A program made the position numbers and the translations under genes. A stretch of 64,000 nt of DNA, taken from contig CAUYUJ010021696.1 of assembly GCA_963575745.1 (NCBI GenBank), positions 71,061 to 135,060 of the forward strand. The letters are read 5' to 3'. Under the pieces are notes generated by a model. The model searched no databases, had not been told where the DNA came from, and saw only the letters and a program-made list of their open reading frames with translations. This document shows positions 20,586 through 31,439 of the stretch, piece after piece. This DNA is from Prorocentrum cordatum (taxonomy: Eukaryota; Sar; Dinophyceae; Prorocentrales; Prorocentraceae). The first letter of the stretch is position 1; the number at the start of each line of letters is the position of its first letter.

Positions 20586-21537
20586 GTTGAGTTCTCACGA
20601 TTGAAGAGTAACTATGGTTGGTTCCCCCCCCCTCCTGGGCGCGTTGTGTGTTTTTCGGTTGAAGTGCCGTTTCCGTGGCTCACACCCTGTTTTTTTTTCT
20701 GGGAAAGAAGGTCTTGTGCCTCAGAATTGTATATTTGGCCCCCAGCTTACAGCAACAACAACAACAACAACAACAACAGCAACCACAACAACAACAACAA
20801 CAATCATTTCGATGTTTTTCGCTCTTATGTGCTCGCGGGCCATTCAAAACGTATACCTCAAACCCTCGATACCCGCCCTCTGTGTCGTCGATCGTACCCC
20901 TTTGGGGGTCTCAATTTTTCTTACCTGCCACGCGCATTCAATGCAGCCCCTAAGGCAGGGGAATACAGGACGGATGGAAGGAAAAGGGACAAGGGCGAGG
21001 GAGGAGAATGGAGCACGAGAGAAAGTATCAGGAGGGAGGGGGGCTAGGAGCAGAAAGCACAGGGCAAAACCAGACGGGCAGATCGGGCAGACCCTAACAG
21101 GCGGGTCGGGAAGGCGGGCTCAAGCGGCCAGGTCGAGCAGGCGGGTTGCTGAAGCGTGAGCATAAATCGCAAATAAAACTCGAGAGACTGCGCGATGCCC
21201 AAGTAAATCGTTAGGAGATCCACAGAGAGAGCGTGAGTTCTGAGTGTCGAGGGCGCGGCGTCTGAATAAATTGCGAGGAAGGGGAAGCCCCCACGAGAAA
21301 GCGATTTTGGAATACATCGTGAGGCAGTATCAGGCGGGAGCCGTTGTTGTTGTTGTTGTTGTTGTTGTAACTCGGGGGCCAGGGGCGCAGTTTGACTTTC
21401 AAGACTTTCCCTAACAGAAAACCGGGTGCTAGCCCCGGGAAGGGCATTTCAATTGAACAAATATAATGTGCATTGGGCGGGGGGGATCAACAGTAATAAT
21501 TGTCCAGAAGTGAGAGTTCAACGACAAAAAACAAAGT

Positions 21538-21572
<35 letters not shown>

Positions 21573-22290
21573 CCACAACCACAACCACAACCACAACAAC
21601 AACACCACCACCAACAATAACAACAACAATAACAACCGCTCCCGCCTGATGCTTCCTCACAATGGATTCCCAAATCGCTCGCTCGCGTGGGACTTCTTTC
21701 CAATGTATACAGAAATCGCGCTCTCTCGTGGGACTTCCTCGCAATGTATTCAGACACCGCGCTCTCGACACTCAGGAATCACATTCTCACTTCGGCTTAT
21801 CTCACGAGTACTTGGGAATCGCGCTTTCGCTCGAGAATTCTTCGCGACTCATGCAGGACGCACGCTTCAGCAACCCGCCTACTCGACCTGGGCCCGCCTT
21901 CCCGACCCGCCTGTTAGGGTCTACCCGCCCAGTCTGCCAGTCTGGTACTGCCACGCGCTTTCTGCTCCTAGCCCCCTCTCCTGCTACTCTCTCCCGTGCT
22001 CCATTCCCCTCCCTCCCCCTTGTCCCTTTCTTCCATGTGTCCTCTCTTCCTCTGCCGTAGGGGCTGCATGAAATACACGTTGCAGGTAAGAAAGATGATA
22101 GACCCCCAGGAGGGCACGATCGAAAACGAAGAAGGCGGGCATCGAGGGTTTAGGATATACATGTTGAATGGCACGCGAGCGTATATGAGCGAACAGTCTT
22201 AAAATGCTTGTTGTTGTTGATGTTGCTGTTGGTGATGATGATGTTGATGTTGTTGGTGTTGTTGGTGTTGTTGGTGTTGTTGGTGATTGA
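20586..22290. mobile_element. Mosaic inverted-repeat element
   Basis: A head segment (20586-20750) is followed by (CAA)n, a ~530-bp body (20813-21345), (GTT)n, then the head again in inverted orientation (21368-21535), (CAA)n, the body inverted (21640-22205) and a GTT/GAT-rich tract. The two bodies match over nearly their whole length, including AGACCCTAACAGGCGGGTCG and GGAGCGGTTGTT-like ends. No transposase frame is present. A partial copy with the same head sits at 25395-25895. Confidence 0.72.
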
Positions 22291-22329
22291 CACGTGACCT
22301 AGTCGCCCGGCCTCCCAGCAACCAGCAAC

Positions 22330-23455
22330 CAGCAACCGAAGTTTCATTTCGGCGCACCCCTCTCAAGGACCGTGGCCCTCGCGCCACAGGGAGCTCCACC
22401 GAAGGTTCATTTCAGAACACCTCTCTCGGGGATCGTGGCCTTGGCCCCACAAGGAGCTCCACCGAAGCTTCATTTCGGCACACCCTTGTCCAAGATCGCG
22501 GCCCTGGCCCCCAAGGGAGCTCCACCGAAGTTTCATGTCTGCACGCCCTTCTCAAGGATCGTGGCCCTGGCCCCGCAGGGAGCTCCAGACTCCTCTCGAG
22601 GATCTTGGCCCTGGCCCCCAAGGGAGCTCCACCGAAGGTTCATCTCAGCACACCCCTCTCGAGGATCGTGGCCTTGGCCTCACAGGGAGCTTCACCGAAG
22701 GTTCATTTCAGCACACCCCTCTCGGTAATCGTGGCCCTGGCCTCACAGGGAGCTCCACCGAAGCTTCATTTCGGTGCACCCATCTCGGGGACCGTGGCCC
22801 TGGCCCCACAAGGAGCTCCACCGAAGCTTCATTTCGGTACACCCCTCTCGAGGATCGTGGCCGTGGCCCGACAGGGAGCTCCACCGAGGGTTCATTTCGG
22901 CACACCCTTCTCGAGGATCGTGGCCCTGGCCCTACAGGGAGTTCCACCGAAGGTTCATTTCAGCACACCCCTCTCGAGGATCGTGGCCTTGGCCCCCAAG
23001 GGAGCTCTACCGAAGGTTCTTTTCGGCACACCCCTCTCGAGGATCGTGGCCCTGGCCTCACAGAGGACTCCTCCTAAGTTTTTGTTCGGCACAACCCTCA
23101 AGGAGGATCGTGGCCCTGGCCCTACAGGGGGCTCCACCGAATCGTCATTTCGGCATACCCCTCTCGAGGATCGTGGCCTTGGCCCGACAGGGAGCTCCAC
23201 CGAAGGTTCATTTCGGCACACCCCTCTCGAGGATAGCGGCACTGGCCGCACAGGGAGCTCCACCGAAGGTCCATTTCGACACACCCCTCCTGAGGACCGG
23301 GGCCCTGGCCGCGCAGGGAGCTCCACACCCCTCACGGGGATCGTGGCCCTGGCCCCACAGGGGGCTCCACCGAATCGTCATTTCAGCAGACCCCTCTCGA
23401 GGATTGTGGCCTTGGCCTCACGGGGAGCTCCACCGAAGGTTCATTTCGGCTACAC
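22330..23455. repeat. 63-bp tandem repeat, about 17 copies
   Basis: Unit GGAGCTCCACCGAAGGTTCA, then TTTCGGCACACCCCTCTCGA, then GGATCGTGGCCCTGGCCCCACAG. Successive units begin at 22390, 22453, 22516 and so on, exactly 63 bp apart, with two truncated units. Because 63 is divisible by three, frames stay open through the array (a 442-codon frame from 22287, 283 codons in another frame). Openness in several frames and no single-frame bias argue for a satellite rather than a protein. Confidence 0.9.
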
Positions 23456-25195
23456 GATTCCTATACAATCCCTGTACGAGTACCATGGGATATTATGGGA
23501 TCGCATGGGCCTCCTATACAATCCCCATACGATTCACGTGGGATCCTATAGGGCCGTATGGGATTCCTTTACAATCCCAATGCGGCTCCTATTGGATTGT
23601 ATACGATTCACATAGGACCCTGTAGGATCGCATGGGGTTCTTTTACGATCCCCATGGATTCGTACAGGATGCTGTAGAATCGCATGGGTTTCCTTTACAA
23701 TCCCTATACGATGTCGGTAGGCCTCTATAGGACCGCCTGGGATCCCCATAGGATCCCTACACGATTCCTATAGGATCTTACAGGGTCGCATGGGATCCCG
23801 GGACTATCCACAGACGGTTCCTATAGGACCCTAAAGGATCGCATTGGATTATTATGCACTCCCTTGAAGTACCCCTATAGGACCCTATAGGATCGCATGG
23901 GATTCCTACACAATCCCTATCGGATCCCTATAGGACCCGATCGGATCGCATCGGATTCTTATACAATACCTATAGGAGCCCTGTAGGAACCCATCGGATC
24001 GCATTGGATTCCTATACAATCCGTATACGATTCCGATAGGATCCTACAGGGCCGCATGGGTTTCTTTTACATTCCCTATACGATTTCTATAGGACCCTCT
24101 TGGATGGCATGGGATCTTCATAGAATCCCCACAGGATCCTATAGGATCTTGCAGGGTCGCATGGGATTCCTTTAGAATCCCTATACGATTTCTATAGGAT
24201 CCTACAGGATTGCATGGGATCCCTGTAGAATTCCCACAGCTTCCTGTAGGATCCCTATAGGACCCTATGGGATCCCTATAGGATCCCCGCAGGATCCTCC
24301 TAGGATCCCTATCGGATCACATGGGATTCCCATACAATCCCAATACGATTCCATTGGATCCTACAGGATCGCATGGGATGCGTATAGAATCCCCGGAGGA
24401 TCCGATACTGTCCTTTTGGATCTTATCGTATCGCATGGGATCCCGATCGGGTCTTTATAGAATCCTATAGAATCGCATGGGGTTCTACACAATTGTTACA
24501 GGATTCCTATTGGATCCTACAGGATCGCACGGGATTCTCAATACAGTCCCCATACGATTCTTATAGGATCCTACGGGATCGTATTGGATCTTGACAGAAT
24601 CCCAACATGATCCGATAGGATCACATAGGACCCTATAGGATCGCATAGGGGCCCCATAGGACCCCCATGGGATCATATAGGAACGCATGGGGTTCCCATA
24701 CAAGTCCTATCGGATCTTTATAGGACCCGATAGAATCGCATGGGATTCCTTTACAATCCTTATACGAGTCCTACATGATCCTGCAGGGTCGCATGGGATC
24801 CCCGAACAATCACCATATGATTCCTATAAGATCCTACAGGATTGCATGGGATCCTCATAGAATTCCCACAGGATCCTGTAGGATCCCTATAGGGTCTCAT
24901 GGGGTTCCTACACAATCCCTATAGGCTCCTGTAGGATCGTATAGGATTCCTATGCAATCCCTTTAGGATTCCTATAGGATCCTACAGGGTCGCATGGCAT
25001 TCCTATACAATCCCCATGGGATCCCCATAGGATCCTACAGGATCGCATGGGATCCCTATAGAATCCCCGCAGCATCCCCATATGATCCCTATAGGACCCT
25101 AAAAGACCGCATCGGATCCCTATATGATCCCCATAGGGCCCTATAGGACCCCGATTGGATTCATTATATAGGATCATGTAGGAGCCGATAGATTC
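23455..25195. repeat. GGATCC/CCTATAGG palindrome-rich array
   Basis: About 1.74 kb of degenerate units, typically 45-60 bp, alternating GGATCGCATGGGATTCC with CTATAGGATCC and TACAATCCC blocks. GGATCC, CCTATAGG and GATC sites are extremely dense, so the DNA is full of short palindromes. No coding frame. It abuts the 63-bp array directly. Confidence 0.85.
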
Positions 25196-25261
25196 CGGAG
25201 CTTCGCTGGTGCAGACATGGATGGAAACATTGCATGAAGGAGGAGCTCACACCCTTAAGCA

Positions 25262-25360
25262 AGCGAAGTTACAGTGGAGCGAGGAATCGAACCCAAGGTT
25301 GTTGGTTGCTGGATGCCGGGGGAGGGGGGTGCTTACCCCGGGGGGCAAGGTCGCGGGTTG
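25262..25360 (-). other. tRNA-like/SINE-like segment
   Basis: On the minus strand the segment contains GGTTCGATTCC, a perfect match to the Pol III B-box consensus, about 50 bp after a CCCCGGGGTAAGCACCCC stretch that partly resembles a D-arm/A-box region. The T-stem is poorly paired and no acceptor stem can be drawn, so it is not a tRNA gene. A tRNA-derived SINE fragment is possible. Confidence 0.27.
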
Positions 25361-25394
25361 TCCTTAAGGACAAGCATTGACCAAGTTTCCTGGT

Positions 25395-25895
25395 GAACGG
25401 GCGACTAGGTCACGTGTCAACCTTGTTGTTGGTGTGCGGGTTGTTGCTGGTGTTGTTAATGTGAATGGTAAGTTTGTTGTTGCTGTTACTGATGTTGCTG
25501 TTGTTTTGCCGTTGCTGCTGTTGTTGTGTTGTTGAATTATATTGAAACGAACTGTTGTTGATCCCCCCTCCCCGGTGACCATTATTGCAGATTTCAAGTA
25601 ACGTGTTTCCCCCAGGGCACGCACCTTTTTTTTACCAGGGAAGCCGTTGTGTCACCAAGCTGTGTTGTTGGCCTCCGGTTTACAACAACAGCGGCTCCCG
25701 CCTGATACTTCCGCACAGTGCATTCCCAAATTGCGTCTTGCGTTCTCGCGCAGGACTTCCTCACAATTGATGCGGGAATCGCGATCTCTCGTGGGACTTC
25801 CTCGCAATTGAGTCAGACGCCGCGCTCTCGACACTCAGAAATCACGCTGTCGCTCTGGTCCTCCTCGTGATTTTCTTGGGAACCGTGCTATCGCT
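25395..25895. mobile_element. Partial copy of the mosaic element
   Basis: CGGGCGACTAGGTCACGTGT is the reverse complement of the sequence just right of the 20.6-22.3 kb element. It is followed by a GTT-rich tract, a head copy (about 25530-25680) and a body fragment (25683-25895) matching 21640-21850, including CGCTCTCGACACTCAG. The order of modules differs from the first copy. Confidence 0.62.
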
Positions 25896-25929
25896 CGAGC
25901 TCCCCGCGTGCCGAGGCGCCCGCGTCGGG

Positions 25930-26740
25930 CCCTCACAAGGGCCAGCGGCGGCGACGGAGGCTGCGAAAGCAGGAGGCGGGGCCAGGGGCCGCCCCGGTTG
26001 GCCGTGGCATCCCCGCAGTGGGCAGGGGCGCAGGGGCGCCCCGCCACCCCCCCTTCGGCCGTCGCGGCCCTTGCCCCGCCGGGCCAGCGGTCCCGGGCAA
26101 GCGGGGCGACGAGGAAATGCCAGGCCAGGTTGGGCCAGCACAGCGACCTATAGGGCCGGAAGGCGTGCGGCGGGCAGCGGCAGGTGACGGAGGAGCTCGC
26201 GCAGCCCGGAGGGGCGAGGGCGGGCGCGGACGGGGCGCACAGCAGCGAGAGCGCCCGCTGGAGGCGACAGCGGTGCACCGCCAGGAAGCGGCGAGCGCCG
26301 CGCGGCGGAGCACCTGGCGGAGGCGGAGCCCAGGAGCTCAGCCTGGCCCGAGCCCTGGGCGGAGTCGCGGCCAGCGTGGCCGCGGCGGCAGCGGCCGCCT
26401 CGCGGGCGGCCGCGGGCTCCGGTGCACCGCGAGAGGAGCAGGAGGGCGAGCCCTGCGTTGTGGCGCAGGGCGGCGCAGAGGCGGGCGGCGAGGCGCGGCC
26501 AGGCCCTGGGGTGCGGCTGCACGTGGTGGAGGAACGCCACCAGGTGCGCGGCGTGCGTGGTGCGCGGCGTGCGTGGTGCGCGGCGCCTGCGGCACGAGGC
26601 GCGCACCAAAAGGGCTGGCCAGAGCGTCCCTGGGAGAGCGGAGAGGCGCACGGCGGCCGAGGAGGACGAGCGTACACGACGGCCGCGCTCAGCGGGAGAG
26701 GGCTGCAGCCGACGACCGAGAGGCCGCTGACATGAGGTAA
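25930..26740. other. Very GC-rich open region, strand undecided
   Basis: Both strands are open for hundreds of codons. On minus, one stretch has the leucine/alanine pattern of an ARM/HEAT-type helical repeat (AHLVAFLHHVQPHPRAWPRL, then AARLCAALRHN), but it loses the pattern and would need a frameshift near 26440. On plus, 26184-26735 reads RALGGVAASVAAAAAA. At over 75% GC openness means little. A degenerate helical-repeat exon on minus is the more specific reading. Confidence 0.25.
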
Positions 26741-27084
26741 GCCTTGTCGGAGCGCGAGGTGGCGGCCGCACGTCTGTGCCGTAGGGCCACGTGTGCGCTG
26801 CAGCCTGGGAAGCTGCAGTCGGGCGCCACGGCGCCAGGCAAGGGGGCTGGGCTGGTGCGGCCCCCCGCTTGCTGCAACCGTGGCACTAACAGTGCATGCG
26901 CGTGGCCTCGTTTTGCCGTGGGCGTGCCCGGCGGTAAGAGAGGCTGCCAGGGCGAATGTCGTTATATTGAGAGCGTTCCGTGGGGCGCTAGGGGTTGTTG
27001 CGGCAGCCTTCGCCGTTCGCTCGCTGGCAGTGACAGAGCGCGTGGGAAGGTCGCAAACGAAGCACTCAGACCACACGCAGTCGA

Positions 27085-27190
27085 ATCCATTGGCACTCAG
27101 ACTCGCCATCGCTCAGACTCACCTGCACTCAGACCTGCTTGCACTCAGACCCGCTCGCGCTCAGACCCACCACACTCAGACCCCTCACGT
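27085..27190. repeat. CTCAGACC short tandem repeat
   Basis: About seven units of 14-16 bp containing CTCAGACYC, ending just before a unique segment. Confidence 0.7.
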
Positions 27191-27609
27191 TAAGATACGC
27201 GCGATGCGTATGTCGCACGTGGCACTGGAGCGTCCCAAGGGGGGGCGCGCCAGGGGTGTTGCACTGCCCCGTTCGCAGCCAGAGCGCGGGGGCGTCTCAA
27301 GCGTAACGTTGGTTTGGGCACCCCCGACCCTTCTCCTCCCAAAGCCCCACAATCCCCACGATGTAGCAGGCAGGTCACTCGGGGTCCCCAGAGGGGGAGC
27401 CGCGAGGAAGCGCTCGGTCGCCACAGGCTAGGACGCCCCCGTTGAGACACCCACGGCGGGACGTACCAGGAAATGAGGTACACATGTGGGGAGCTCCGCT
27501 TCGAATGGCTTCCATTCTCCTCCCTCTCTGTTTCGCTCCTCCTCGACGTCTTGGCGCCAACTTGTCGGTCGCGCTGCGTGGTTCCAGCTGCGACCGCTCA
27601 GGTTGCCAC

Positions 27610-28085
27610 TGCTATGCCCGTCGCGATGCGGCGTGTCTGGTCTCCGATTGGCGGGGCACGTGCTCTGTTGGGCTCGCTTGTCCGTGAATCGCGCGATTGG
27701 GATAGCAACCTTGATGAAACAGCAGCATTCTACCTCATCGATGCACGGGCCGCACCCAAATACAGACCGATGCAGCAGCGGTTGCGTGCGGCGGCGTTCA
27801 GAGTTCGCTTGCCGCGCCACTCATGCTGGAGGGGGGAGCAGCCGCCCTCGGCGGCCCGTCTGCATGTTGACGCCCTCCTCCGCTGTGTCCGAAGACCGCA
27901 CACGCGTGCCAATCCGCGCCGGGTCCTCCTCCTCCTCCTCCTCCTCCTCCTCGTCCTCCTCCTCCTCCTCCTCCTCCTCCTCCTCCTCCTCCTCCTCCTC
28001 CTGGTCGGGGCCCAGAGGTCGCAGCGGCAGCGTTGTCTCCCCGCTTGCGCCGTGATCTCCCGACCGCCAGTCTGCCTCTCGGCCG
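27610..28085. repeat. Dispersed ~300-bp repeat, copy carrying (TCC)n
   Basis: Partner of 18000-18300. The homology is interrupted at 27925-28003 by TCC triplets absent from the other copy and resumes with CTGGTCGGG. It extends to the proposed splice acceptor at 28070, so this repeat probably forms the end of an intron. Confidence 0.58.
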
Positions 28086-28228
28086 TCCCCTTCCGAGGCG
28101 GGGACGTACCCACAACTTCGGCAAGCGGCCGACAAGGCTCTGCTCGGCCCCCCGGGGGGCCAAGACATGCCCCTACCCGCCGCCCGCTGGGATGCCAGGC
28201 GTCGCGTCCCCAGGCAGCGGATCTGCAT
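28071..28228 (+). CDS. Second membrane-protein gene, exon A
   Basis: The acceptor CCCGACCGCCAG ends at 28070. The frame reads a polar, coding-biased stretch (SPSEAGTYPQLRQAADKALL, then GPPGGQDMPLPAARWDARRR, then QRICM) and meets a GT donor (GTGCTC at 28229), or a GC donor four bases earlier whose phase would fit exon B. A TCC array begins immediately downstream. Overlapping frames are open but less protein-like. Function unknown. Confidence 0.4.
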
Positions 28229-28245
28229 GTGCTCCCGCGTCGCAC

Positions 28246-28375
28246 CTCCTCCTCCTCCTCCTCCTCCTCCTCCTCCTCCTCCTCCTCCTCCTCCTCCTCC
28301 TCCTCCTCCCCCCCTCCTCCTCCTCCTCCTCCTCCTCCTCCTCCTCCTCCTCCTTCTCCTCCTCCTCCTCCTCCC
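28246..28375. repeat. (TCC)n microsatellite, nearly pure
   Basis: About 130 bp of CTC triplets between two proposed exons, presumably intronic. Confidence 0.95.
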
Positions 28376-28515
28376 TTTCCCGCCCCACTTGTCCGGCGCG
28401 CCCGTCGCCCCTCGCCGCATCGACCGGGAGCCCGGAGGACCGGCGGAGGGCACCCGCCGGGGCTCGGGATGAGGACGGGGGGGCGGGTCTTGCCGGCGGC
28501 CGGGCGCGCCGCAAG

Positions 28516-28594
28516 TCTTCGCCTGGATGCTCTTCGGGTGCCTCGCGGCAGCGTCCGCCGGGCTGGTGTACGGCAGCTTCACGTCGGGGCCTCA
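28516..28594 (+). CDS. Second membrane-protein gene, exon B (TM segment)
   Basis: After GCGCCGCAAG the frame reads FAWMLFGCLAAASAGLVYGS, then FTSGPQ, an unmistakable membrane-helix composition with nearly all codons ending in G or C. It is lost in the G-rich repeat that follows. The right edge (GC donor at about 28595 or earlier) is uncertain. No family recognised. Confidence 0.47.
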
Positions 28595-28599
28595 GCTGG

Positions 28600-29000
28600 G
28601 GGGAGGGGGGTGGGCCACGGGAGGAGGGGGGAGGGGAGGCTGATGTGGGGGGGGGGGGAGCGACAAGGAGGGCTGGGGGGGTGGGTGCCGGGGAAAAGGC
28701 GGGTGTCGGGAGGAGGGGTGGGGGGGGAGAGAGAGGCGGGGAGGAGATGAGGGGGGGGAGGGGATCGAAGGGGAAGCATGGGAGGGTGGGGGAGGAAAAA
28801 GAACATGAGGGGGAAGGAGAAGGCGTACGTGGGAGGAGGAGGAGGAGGAGGAGGAGGAGGAGGAGGAGGCGGAGGAGGAGGAGGAGGAGAGGAGAGGAGG
28901 AGGAGGATCAATGTTGATTAGGGAAGAAGGAGGAATGGGGGCAAGGGGAGCAGGCCGAGGAAAGGAGAAGGGAAGAGGGAGGGGGAAGGGGAGGGGTAAG
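28600..29000. repeat. G-rich and GGA repeat tract
   Basis: About 400 bp of G-runs and GGA triplets (pure GGA at 28835-28905), between exons B and C of the second membrane gene. Confidence 0.85.
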
Positions 29001-29031
29001 AGGAGGGCACGAGCTTGACGCCTGCGCCCAG

Positions 29032-29129
29032 CAACGGCCCTCCTCTGCACGAAAACGCCTCTCAGTTCAGTGTGGGTTTCAAGGGGTATTTGCTGGCATG
29101 CTGATGTTACTGCAGATGTTCATGTACAT
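29032..29129 (+). CDS. Second membrane-protein gene, exon C (TM segment)
   Basis: The acceptor CCTGCGCCCAG ends at 29031. The frame reads QRPSSARKRLSVQCGFQGVF, then AGMLMLLQMFMYM, a basic stretch followed by a membrane helix. It stops two bases before a canonical GTAAGC donor at 29130. If unspliced the same frame would end at the TAA in that donor, so a terminal exon is the alternative. Together with exons A and B this suggests a polytopic membrane protein. Confidence 0.47.
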
Positions 29130-29794
29130 GTAAGCGTGTCCTGTATTGCGACAACCTCACAGCCGGTGCCGCCGACCCTAAAGGCGTGACCTCCTCCGGG
29201 ACGACCCCCTCCCCGGGACCCGCCAGGACCGCAGGGGGGGCGGTACTCTGACCTGGGACCCTCCCCCAATGAGCCAGGGAACACCCCCCCGCACTGACCC
29301 GGGACCCCTTCCCCCCCTCCTGGCAGGAAAGAGATCGTGGGAAAGGACTCGACTTGATTACCATGTTCCTTCTTTCTGTTCCTCAATTTTTTGGGCACCA
29401 CGACGACGACGACGACGACTCAAACTGAAAAGCGTCTGACACACGCCGAGTGGTCGGATATAAACGTGTTTTGAATGTATGTGTTCATTGTTATTGTTCC
29501 TTGTGTTTCCCTCCTCCATCCCCCCATCAGCGGTCTTCAAAGTGGAAGGCCATCTGAAGGGGTCCACTCACCTGCAGGCGGGGGGGCAGGGAGTCAACTG
29601 TCACGTCCCCAGAGGAAACAAACGGTCCAAGCGGAGTGGCTACGTTGTTTGTCTCCCAACTGACACGCACCGCCCTCGTGGATGCCGCTTATTTCCTTAA
29701 TATTCCTTGTGATTGGGCCGTCGTCTTGAATGCAGCACTGATTTGTCATCACTTCAGTTCCTCGTCCTGCATCATACGTTTGCCTTTTGTTTTC

Positions 29795-30235
29795 TGGGGC
29801 GTCCAGCGGCGTGACGCTTTTCACACAAGTATCCAAACGATGCGAAAAGCGTCACACCTCCCCTCCCCTGGGTGCTGCCAAACGAACCAATTGTCTTCAC
29901 TTCCCTGCGCTTCTTGGGCGGGGGGAGGGGGTCGCCTCACTCGTGGATCCGCATCGGAGCTCGCTGTCCTGGGTGCTGACAAGCGCGCAGCGGTCTCCGC
30001 TTTCCTGCGCCCCTGGCGAGGTCAAGCGGGGTGACGCCGTGCGCCGATCCCACCGGGAACTTGCCCTCTTGGGTGGCGCCAGACGCGCAAGCGTCACCAC
30101 TTGCCCACTCCCTTGTGCGGTCCAGCGGGCTTGCATCGTAAGATGTCTTGAGCATACCCTCGTGGTTGCTACCTCGCGCGCCGGTGCCCCCACCATCCTG
30201 CGCTCCTGGGAAGTCCAGCGCAGCGATGGCGTACG
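29795..30235. repeat. ~97-bp degenerate tandem repeat
   Basis: About five units with blocks GTCCAGCGGNGTGACGC, CTTGGGTGGCGCCA and CACTTCCCTGCGCC, spaced about 92-120 bp. A frame from 29636 (132 codons) enters it. The portion before 29795 (SQLTRTALVDAAYFLNIPCD) could be exonic, but the minus strand is equally open. Confidence 0.6.
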
Positions 30236-31439
30236 CAGGCCGCTTCCTTTCCCATCATTCCCTCCACCCCTCTCCCTGCCCCCAGTCTCCTTTTTTCTTA
30301 CCCTCCGTATCAAGCGTATTACGTTGGGGGTACACGCGGTTGCGTCCCAAGGATAAGCATAAACGTCAGTGCGAATATCATAAGCGACGTTCGGTTAAGG
30401 TTCGGCGTTTCATTTCCGCCTCTCCTACTCTCACGTTCTCCTCATCTTGGCCGAATATCCTCGCGAATAGAGTGTTCGCAAGCGGTCGTGGTGGCAGGTG
30501 CGCAAGTCCGTCATCGGTGCGTTACCATGTTGCTTACTTATCGGAATCCCGCCAACGTTTTAGAAACATATGGAGGATATGTTGCACATCCACCGTCGCA
30601 CCCTCCTATGGACTTGGCTTGCTTCTGGAGCAGGAAGCATGAATCGCACATTGCCCTTGCGAGCCCTAAGGTCATGGCCAACTCATGACCAAGTAACATC
30701 ACTGTCGGTGCGCCCATGCCTGGTTTGCATTGTACGCGAGCCAACAAGCCGTATCTATAGAGATCATGTACCGGCTGCTTCGTGCACCTGCCACCATTAC
30801 CACAACCACATCCGCACCTGAATTTCCCTTGTGGCAGCGCTTGCGCGCATAAGCGAAAACGTATCTGACATTGTCCGTGTGTGTGCTGCAGATTTGGGCA
30901 ACCACGCTGCTGCCCACTCTTCGCGCTCCAGCTCCTGCTGTTCTGGCACGGACCCTCACTAGAAGTAGTACAGTTGAGTGTTTCAATTGTGACTACTAGC
31001 GCGTGGGCTGCCGATTGGCCATCTGCGCTGCAAAGGCATAGCCCCCTCAAGCTTGACACCGTCACACGAACACATACTACCAGTACGGATGTAAGTGCCA
31101 TGCAGGGCAAACTGCGAAAACGTACATCTATCGTTCTCTCTCTCTCTCTCTATCTCTTCCTCTGCCCCTGCCAGTGCAGCCGCTTGCATCTACACACGCC
31201 TGCATGAATACTCACAATCCTGCTGCTGCAGTAGTCCTTGCATTCGCATGTTCACCCACAACGCCCTATCTCCTTCTCCTGCGCTCGACCCGGGCCCAAG
31301 CAGCAGCGCAGGAGCAGGACGAGCATCGGCGCCGGCAGCAGAGGCAGAAGCGGGAGGACGGGGGGGCAAGGCCTTGGCACCAGCACCAGCACCAGCACCG
31401 GCAGCAGCCGCAGCAGCCGAGGCAGCAGCAGCAGCAGGA

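Noticed and set aside
22287-23615. 442-codon 21-residue-repeat protein
   Set aside because: A second plus frame of 283 codons and long minus frames are also open, so the 63-bp unit length explains the openness. Kept only as a repeat, with a test proposed.
25262-25360. Functional tRNA gene
   Set aside because: The B-box is perfect but the T-stem pairs badly and no acceptor stem or anticodon arm can be drawn.
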